Shown: positions 57,690-64,000 of the stretch, piece by piece
Position numbering within the stretch: position 1 is the first letter of the stretch
Layout: every line of letters begins with the position of its first letter
NCBI RefSeq assembly: GCF_026151205.1
Contig: NC_087074.1
Span: forward strand, 7,004,001 to 7,068,000
Source: Bolinopsis microptera
Taxonomy: Eukaryota > Ctenophora > Tentaculata > Lobata > Bolinopsidae
DNA length: 64,000 nt
Reading direction: 5' to 3'
Translations under genes and position numbers: made by a program
Notes under the pieces: generated by a model
Seen by the model: only the letters and a program-made list of their open reading frames with translations
The model's database searches: none
What the model was told of the DNA's origin: nothing

Positions 57690-58072
57690 GGGGGGGGGGG
57701 CCTTTTGGGGCGTTGGCCCCCCCCCCCCCCCGGGGGGGGGGGCCAACGCCCCAAAAGGCCCCACACATATAAAAAATCCGAAAAGGGCCCTAGAAATCGG
57801 GGCTTTTTGGGGCCTTTTGGGGCCTTTTGACCCTGACCACTATTTGATAGTGTTTATGGACCATAATCTCCATGTAAATACACTCAAATAAACATAAAAG
57901 TACTGTGCAAGTAGTCAGATAATATCATTAAAGCACTTAGCATATATCAAACTTGATGAAATTGAAGTTAATTCTAGGGCCCCAAAAGGCCCTACACATA
58001 TCGAAAATCCAAAAAGGGCCCTAGAAATCGGGGCTTTTTGGGGCCTTTTGGGGCGTTGCCCCCCCCCCCCCC
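57690..58072. mobile_element. G/C-terminated element with 8-nt target duplication
   Basis: CTATACTG lies directly outside both ends (57682-57689 and 58073-58080). The left end is a G-run, the right end a C-run. Inside, a ~100-nt unit (GGCCCCAAAAGGCCC...GGGCCCTAGAAATCGGGGCT) occurs twice in direct orientation (about 57740-57830 and 57975-58060). A GC hairpin GGCCTTTTGGGGCGTTGGCC with its complement spans 57690-57765. An 8-nt duplication is hAT-like. Confidence 0.75.
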
Positions 58073-58367
58073 CTATACTGCTTGTTTGTGTAATATACAG
58101 CCTGTAACTCCGCCTATGCCGGTTCTTAACTCCATTTGTAACACCAAAATGGAGGTAAGCCCGGGACCACAATGCTAGTGCACTACTGAAGAAGACAAAA
58201 GAATCGAGATTGTTTTCCTTCGAATTCCTACACTAGTCATTGACTCTCTACGATAACTCTTTGCTTGCTTTGATGAAACTCTTAAGTAACAGCCTGTATA
58301 ATGTATATTGGATAATTCAATGGAACAAACCTTATATTTAACTGATTTTTTTAACAGTTATACGAGC

Positions 58368-58478
58368 ATGAATGTAATACGATTCCTCAATAAATATACA
58401 AAGCAAAAACAATATAAAAACGTGTGTACCTGGCCGGACCTTGACCCGAGGAATAAATATGCGAAATCCAAAGAATAA
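58368..58478 (+). CDS. Candidate small ORF, 36 codons
   Basis: The ATG lies 10 nt after a strong acceptor-like site (GATTTTTTTAACAG). The product starts MNVIRFLNKYTKQKQYKNV and ends YAKSKE; basic, no recognised domain. Support comes only from the acceptor position, which matches other genes here. It may be non-coding or an exon of something larger. Confidence 0.22.
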   Translation: MNVIRFLNKYTKQKQYKNVCTWPDLDPRNKYAKSKE

Positions 58479-58574
58479 ATAAACGATTAACAGATAAAAG
58501 AGACCTAAACAAGCCTCTGTTGTCGAATTTACAGAGGTAACATTTAGATTTGTTTTAAATAACTTTACATCAGA

Positions 58575-58817
58575 ATGTCGAGATTGATCCAAAAGGGCCT
58601 ATCACCTATGGTAGTTGATACCTCATGGAACGATGTATTTTGGTTGCCGATTCCTAGTAAGCCTAGCGACATAATATATAAGGAAAGGCGTTTCCCTAAA
58701 AAATGGTATGAGTATTTAAAATTTCCAATCGATTATATAAAAAGAATGTCAAATAGAAGGAGAGTTTGTTTAATCTACAAGCTAATCAGGAATATAATAT
58801 TGACAGGTATTTTATAG
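58575..58817 (+). CDS. Candidate small ORF, 80 codons, unknown
   Basis: Starts at an ATG 44 nt after another acceptor-like site (GAATTTACAG). The product is rich in aromatic and basic residues (DTSWNDVFWLPIPS, FPKKWYEYLKFPIDYIKR) with ordinary protein-like composition. ACAG|GTATTT near 58803-58812 could be a donor. No family recognised. It could be an exon, a small gene or chance. Confidence 0.3.
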   Translation: MSRLIQKGLSPMVVDTSWNDVFWLPIPSKPSDIIYKERRFPKKWYEYLKFPIDYIKRMSNRRRVCLIYKLIRNIILTGIL

Positions 58818-58847
58818 GCCACGTTTTCATTACAACTTTACAAACAA

Positions 58848-59138
58848 GCTGAATCTTCCATAACGATTATGATTAATGAGTTAATAAATAATCATACCCA
58901 TCGGTTCAATCTCGACGCAAGGTGGTCTAGAAATTGACACGGAACTCCGCGTAATACTGACACTATTTTTCATGAATAGCACGCAAATAAGCTGAATATT
59001 TTATAACAACAATGAATTAATCAATAATCATACGCATCGGTTCAATCTCGACGCAAGGTGGTCTAGAAATTGACACGGAACTCCGCATAATACTGATACT
59101 ACTTATCATAATAATATCATGAATAGCACGCATTTGTC
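58848..59138. repeat. Tandem duplication of a ~145-nt unit
   Basis: The core CATCGGTTCAATCTCGACGC..GGTGGTCTAGAAATTGACAC..GGAACTCCGC occurs at about 58900 and 59035, with matching flanks (CATGAATAGCACGCA at both ends). Confidence 0.88.
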
Positions 59139-59139
59139 T

Positions 59140-60780
59140 TGAAATGGCCCCGTTATACTTATATCTTTATATTATATGTGTGCGGTAGTAAGTTAGATCC
59201 ACTTAGCAAATTGAGGGGTACTGGGGACAATTTGATATCAGAAATGACTCATCACGCACCGGCTGGACTTCCTATATGCTATTTAAAAGCTGCATCTATT
59301 AATCTTTAACTTTTACTTGTTTTGCCACGTGACGTCTGATATTGGTCCGCACCTCCAATTGGATTAGAATGTTTTTTATCACGTGTCAAAATAACCGGAC
59401 AATTTTAGTATTGAGACTTTGAGAGTGACGTCAAACTTTTACGCATAGTATAGGCGTCCCCTGCTGACTGCTGTTTGAAATTCTTTGTAAAATATAGTAA
59501 AGTATAGAAAATATAGGGTAAAATATAGTAAATATAGGGTTATTGTTATTGTGTCACTGGTTTCCAAGGGAAGGAGTTCGAGCTTGAATTTGAAAACATG
59601 AGCTTAGTTTTTGCTATCATAGCATCATATCCTGGAAGATAAATTTTAAAATGTTTTGACTATAATGTCTAAATTGTCTACAGAAAATAAAATACCTCAT
59701 TATAGACACCAAAAAGAGGCCGATTAAAAGGTTTTAGACCGAATAAGTAACTAAAATTGATCACTGTTTTTGGCTATCGGGGGAATTTATTAAAGAAAAT
59801 CTACACGACCGAAATATAAGCAGAGTTCAGCCAGATCAACTATAACACGGCCGTAAAAAGCTGACCGTGTAAAGCTTGAAATTGCAGCGGAATTCCACTG
59901 TAGGCTTAAAATTTCGAGGCCAGATTTTCAAAGCTGTGGTTTAGATCCACATAGCCCGAGGTAAACGTTGCAGTGGGCATTGAGCTAGCTAGCATCTAAC
60001 TATCTATTGTTATCAACAATCAACAAATTGCTGGGATGTTGAATTAACCATTGATGGATGTATGGCGTGTTTGCATTATACATTATATATAACTAGCTTT
60101 CCTTCGATGTAAGCAGTTTAACTAACTGATGAGATGACCAATTATTCAATGGTAGCGAAAAGTAAAACTTTCAAGGCTACAAATTTCGAAGCCAGCTTTT
60201 CGAGGCTGCAGTTAAGATGCACACAAGTTACCAACTTGAATTATTCAAAGGGCGGCTTATTTACATTGTTAGGCACAGAACCACTGCCCAGACCCACTAC
60301 CCAGACCCACTGATCAGGCGCCAGGCAACTTTCCGAACTTAAATTTTACAACACATGCACTTTGTCATTTGTCAACTATAGGTAACTACTAGAGGTAACT
60401 ACTACAGGATGTACTAAAGGTACGAATTGAAGTATATTCCTACTCTGTAGAGAGTTGCTAATCGGTTATTTAAGTTATGATTACTGGTTGCTGGTCTCAT
60501 ATTTGGTTATGTGACCAGCGTGGTATTAAAATGATAATAGGAGAGCACGAATATTTTATATAGCCTGCTCCTAACAGATGAGCAGGTTATAATAAATACA
60601 CAACAGTGAGAACCAGTGTTGTTAGATAAAACAAATCTTATAAAACCAAGGCTGAAAAGTGAAAAGGTCCGTACTTCTTCCAATTTATGAACAAGCCGGA
60701 TGATTACACCATGCTGTTGAAAATGATCTGACAGATTTGGTATTTTACTAGCTGATGATCATAACAGCTGGTAAGTACTT
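59140..60780. other. Gene-free spacer
   Basis: AT-rich; minor repeats of AAATATAG(GG)TAA near 59490-59540 and of CCCAGACCCACT near 60287-60310. No gene supported. Confidence 0.4.
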
Positions 60781-60787
60781 TAGTATT

Positions 60788-61110
60788 GTATTCTGGGTAA
60801 AATTATCTTTATCCCGGTTGTTGCGACAAGTAAAAATGCTCTTATTAGCTTATTAGGGAAAGGAGATTACTCGACGTTTCAATGTAACTACATCGTATTC
60901 ATGATCTCAAATTATTTGTTATATAGTAGTGTTGAAAGTATTAAAATAATTTTTTAATACTTTCAACACTACTATATAACAAATAATTTGAGATCATGAA
61001 TACGATGTAGTTACATTGAAACGTCGAGTAATCTCCTTTCCCTAATAAGCTAATAAGAGCATTTTTACTTGTCGCAACAACCGGGATAAAGATAATTTTA
61101 CCCAGAATAC
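60788..61110. mobile_element. 323-nt palindromic MITE
   Basis: GTATTCTGGGTAAAATTATC at the left pairs with GATAATTTTACCCAGAATAC at the right. The arms are essentially perfect through AGTATTAAAATAATTTTTTAATACT at the centre (about 60949). No spacer loop. Confidence 0.9.
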
Positions 61111-61227
61111 ATTACAACAATGCGACTCATAAATAATACTCCAATCCGGATTTTACATGTACTTAAGTATTGGGAGGAACTAGGAAGCAACTTATATGTA
61201 ACATAATAAGACATAAAATATGTTGCG

Positions 61228-61270
61228 TGATCAGTAATCATGACATGTCACATGTCATGATTACTGATCA
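61228..61270. repeat. Perfect 43-nt inverted repeat
   Basis: TGATCAGTAATCATGACATG is mirrored by its complement around a single central base. Confidence 0.92.
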
Positions 61271-61772
61271 TACCCTGTATGTATTGTGTACCATTGTGGA
61301 CAATACAATGACAATATTACACTCTACTGACTAGCTTATAATGGTAGACATGACATCGGAGGTAGATTTAGGTGGTAACTGGTAGACAGTACCACATGTA
61401 GTGGGTTTCCTTATCGCATGTGCAAAAAGTACATAGCTTTAAACAATTTGAATCTTAGTTTGTATTTTAAGAACGAACTGTACCGAGAGTAGTCTTCTAT
61501 TAAATAACTTCTATTAGATAACCTTTGACTGATGACAAACTATTACTAGTAAAAATAAGTGTTTAGTGGGCTAAAAATTTGTTCAGTTATTAGTATAAGT
61601 ATAACTGAAGTGTCTCCATCAAACAAATGTTACTTCACTGACTGCTGGAGCTCCAATTCGTACGATCACAGACTTGTTAACAACGTGAATCATACTATCA
61701 AGGTCAAAGGCAACATTAACATATAAGTGCGGTAAAAGTTTGCGAATAGTGTGAACTAGTCCAACGTCAGTT

Positions 61773-61828
61773 AATGTCATTGTCAGTTAATGTCAGTTAA
61801 ACTTAATGTCAGTTAATGTCAGTTTTGC
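61773..61828. repeat. Short tandem repeat (TGTCAGTTAA)
   Basis: About five copies of a 10-nt unit with spacers. Confidence 0.75.
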
Positions 61829-62307
61829 CATTTTTCTCAAATAACTGTCACGTCGTTGCCCCGGTCCAAAAATAAATGCTCAATAGAATAAAATTGTATC
61901 AAAATGACAGTATCAGTAGCCCATCATGCCTCTGTTAAATAGAAAATAAGATAGACACCGACGAAGTTTAGTTTAAGATAAACGCCCTCCTCTCCTGTCT
62001 CAACTCATCACCCAATACCAAAATACCTCAACTTTATCCCTTATATTTATATTATACTCTGCAGTGTTTAAATGAGCGAGAGAAAATATCGATATGGGAG
62101 TTGTCAGTGCCCATAAACTATAGAAGCAATTATTCTCATTGTCTAAAACTAAATCTCATCTGTTCGTCTGCCAGTTCAGACTCGTGACCGGCGCGGCAAC
62201 CGTGCGACCGATCTCAGTTCAACAAAAGCAACAAATGATTTCAACAAAACAACAATTGGGAAGGTCTATGTTCTGGACCGACACGACTCCATTAAATGTC
62301 AACCTGA

Positions 62308-62511
62308 AATATTTATAGATTGCATTTTGAAGTTTAAAATAATTGTGTGAGGCCAGGGAAACTCTACAATCTGCTCGAATCTGAACAGAAACTGCGATAT
62401 ACCCAATACCGCTCGTGAATTTCTTAAAATGGAGAAAAAAAGGAACGACGCAGCTCAATTATAGATTTTATTTATAGATTGCATTCTGAAGTTTAAACTA
62501 ATTGTGTGTGG
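62308..62511. repeat. Local direct repeat, ~45-nt units
   Basis: TTTATAGATTGCATTTTGAA..AATTGTGTG at about 62311-62351 recurs at about 62470-62511 with few changes. The stretches 61110-62300 and 62512-63830 otherwise show no gene. Confidence 0.75.
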
Positions 62512-63831
62512 AGTAAAAGCTAACCAGGTAACTAAGTCTTAATCATAATGCAACCAATAAGGGATTTCATTGTGTATTTCAAAGTCTGTTTGTCGTAAAC
62601 TTAAAGTAACCAACGAGATATTCCATGTGTTTTTTCTGTTTTTATGTGAAATCACCTGGGCAGTGTTAAGTACTCAATAAAAGTATCTTTGTTTATAAAC
62701 AAAGAATCCTTAATTCTTACTCACACAGACATCACTGATTGGTCACTGGTCAAAAATTCAGTCAAAATTGTAAAATTTCGTTCAAGGAAACAGCAGAAAC
62801 GTTTATATTTAACTTAATTTGACCCTAGAGCTGTATATTACCGTGTATTGTGTTATCTGCCGCTTACATTGCAAAAATATCATACAATTCACTTAATTAT
62901 AAAGTTACTAGAAAAATCTACAATATTCTGCATTTTGGAGGTTTAAAAAGTTGGACTGACGTTAAATCTTAACAGTTAACTGGTTGGTTAATGGTCATCA
63001 GTCAGGTCGCAGTTTAAATAGGTGCTGAAATAATATTATATGCAATATGCAATTACATAACTTTAGCATATTCTCGGGCAGGTTGGGCAAGAACCACCCC
63101 AAAAAATATATAACCACTGCCCGGTAAGGTGTAGATTTTATCATCCACTAAAAAACTTATGAGAGTTATTATTATGATATGATGCAGGTTGTCGTGGGAC
63201 CGTTTGATATCTCACCCCCTTGTAGTAAAGATTTAAGGTAATCTGTCGTAAGATTTGAAGCTTGACCTTGTGATCAAAGGAGGTTTTATTTAATGACTAA
63301 AAAGTCCGTGGTCACAGGGAGGTTATGATAGTATTCTTTGATAGTCACTTTTTATCGCATCAAAATGTATCCATCACAACCGAAGATACAGCCCATTGAG
63401 ATGTAAGTCGCACTGAACACAACGTAATAACAACAAAACCGATCAAAATGTCGCCCCAAAATCGTTGCACGTGCGCGGTTCCTCCCACGTTACTATGCAA
63501 CTTTCTATTTCTCATATAATTTGCACGTGGGTGGTCAAACAAACGTGCAAAGAGGAGCTTTTGAATTATAATATAGGATTAAAATTTAAAAGTAGGCAGG
63601 CAGATATTAGTTTTCTCAATTAGTTTTGGAGGTGTAGGGCTTGCAGATTCTAATACAGTTGTCCATACAAAAGTTATATTCGAAAACAGCCGAGAACGAA
63701 CCTACGTGATCTATGACTAACAATAACCAGATGTAGTATGTATAGTATACTATTACTATACTCATCATCATCGCTTTAACCTAATGACGTAATAAACAAT
63801 CTACTTGGCCATTAAAGTTAGCTTCACAAGT

Positions 63832-63852
63832 GGGGGGGGGGGGGGGGGGGGG
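63832..63852. repeat. 21-nt poly-G run, possible edge of an element leaving the window
   Basis: The G-run is followed by TCCAACCCGATGTCCGATAT and repeated TCGGAAAAA units (63893-63925). By analogy with the other G-run termini it may be the left end of a fold-back element continuing past 64000. Confidence 0.5.
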
Positions 63853-64000
63853 TCCAACCCGATGTCCGATATGAGGGTTGATGAGGCCAAAATCGGAATC
63901 GGAAAAATCGGAAAAATCGGAAAATTGAGAAATTTTAGAGAATCGATCTCTAAAACCTCTCAGAAGTGAGGAAGTGATAAAAAACCCCTACATATGCTAT

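Noticed and set aside
58338-58592. Hydrophobic minus-strand frame with two possible membrane segments
   Set aside because: It starts at TTG, overlaps the plus-strand small ORFs that have acceptor sites, and has no other support.
62219-62458. 79-codon minus-strand frame near the right end
   Set aside because: It overlaps a local direct repeat and shows no protein features.

Overview
The window is AT-rich animal genomic DNA. Spliced genes with GT-AG introns sit among non-LTR and copia retrotransposons, fold-back DNA elements, microsatellites and minisatellites. The host genes (NAP1-like, DMC1, a class A GPCR, a C18orf63/DUF4708 homologue, a group-B bHLH) indicate a metazoan. The density of unrelated mobile elements, plus 3' splice acceptors placed just upstream of several start codons, would suit a cnidarian, perhaps a hydrozoan. 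That assignment is an inference with low confidence. No rRNA, tRNA, CRISPR or bacterial-type feature was recognised.

Layout. 0.1-8.7 kb (minus): a nucleosome assembly protein 1-like gene whose large intron holds a decayed LINE ORF1, a 1.36-kb palindrome, a (GA)n tract and a 1.96-kb purine-rich satellite element. 8.8-11 kb: LINE remnants and copies of a hAT-like MITE (CAGTGGCGTAACG termini). 11.5-25.2 kb (minus): one RTE-like LINE split into three collinear pieces by two nested insertions, one carrying a second palindrome, the other a CR1-like LINE fragment and a Ty1/copia element with an intact 1430-codon gag-pol. 25-28 kb: gene-poor. 28.0-33.3 kb: sequence that looks like poorly corrected long-read assembly, including a degraded second copy of the purine satellite. 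33.3-41.8 kb: LINE fragments, MITEs and dispersed repeats. 42.2-43.1 kb (minus): an orphan GPCR. 44.5-47.4 kb: a third palindrome, tandem repeats and RT debris.

48.3-57.4 kb is the gene-dense part, with four genes in a row on the plus strand: DMC1 (four coding exons), a coiled-coil/basic protein of unknown family, an intronless C18orf63-like gene with a SAP-like C-terminus, and a bHLH gene reconstructed from at least two small exons. DMC1 is meiosis-specific in other animals and C18orf63 is testis-expressed in mammals, so this may be a germline neighbourhood. Acceptor-like sites lie 5-21 nt upstream of the start codon in most host genes here, which would fit either 5'-UTR introns or spliced-leader trans-splicing. 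From 58.8 to 64 kb only repeats and inverted repeats were found.
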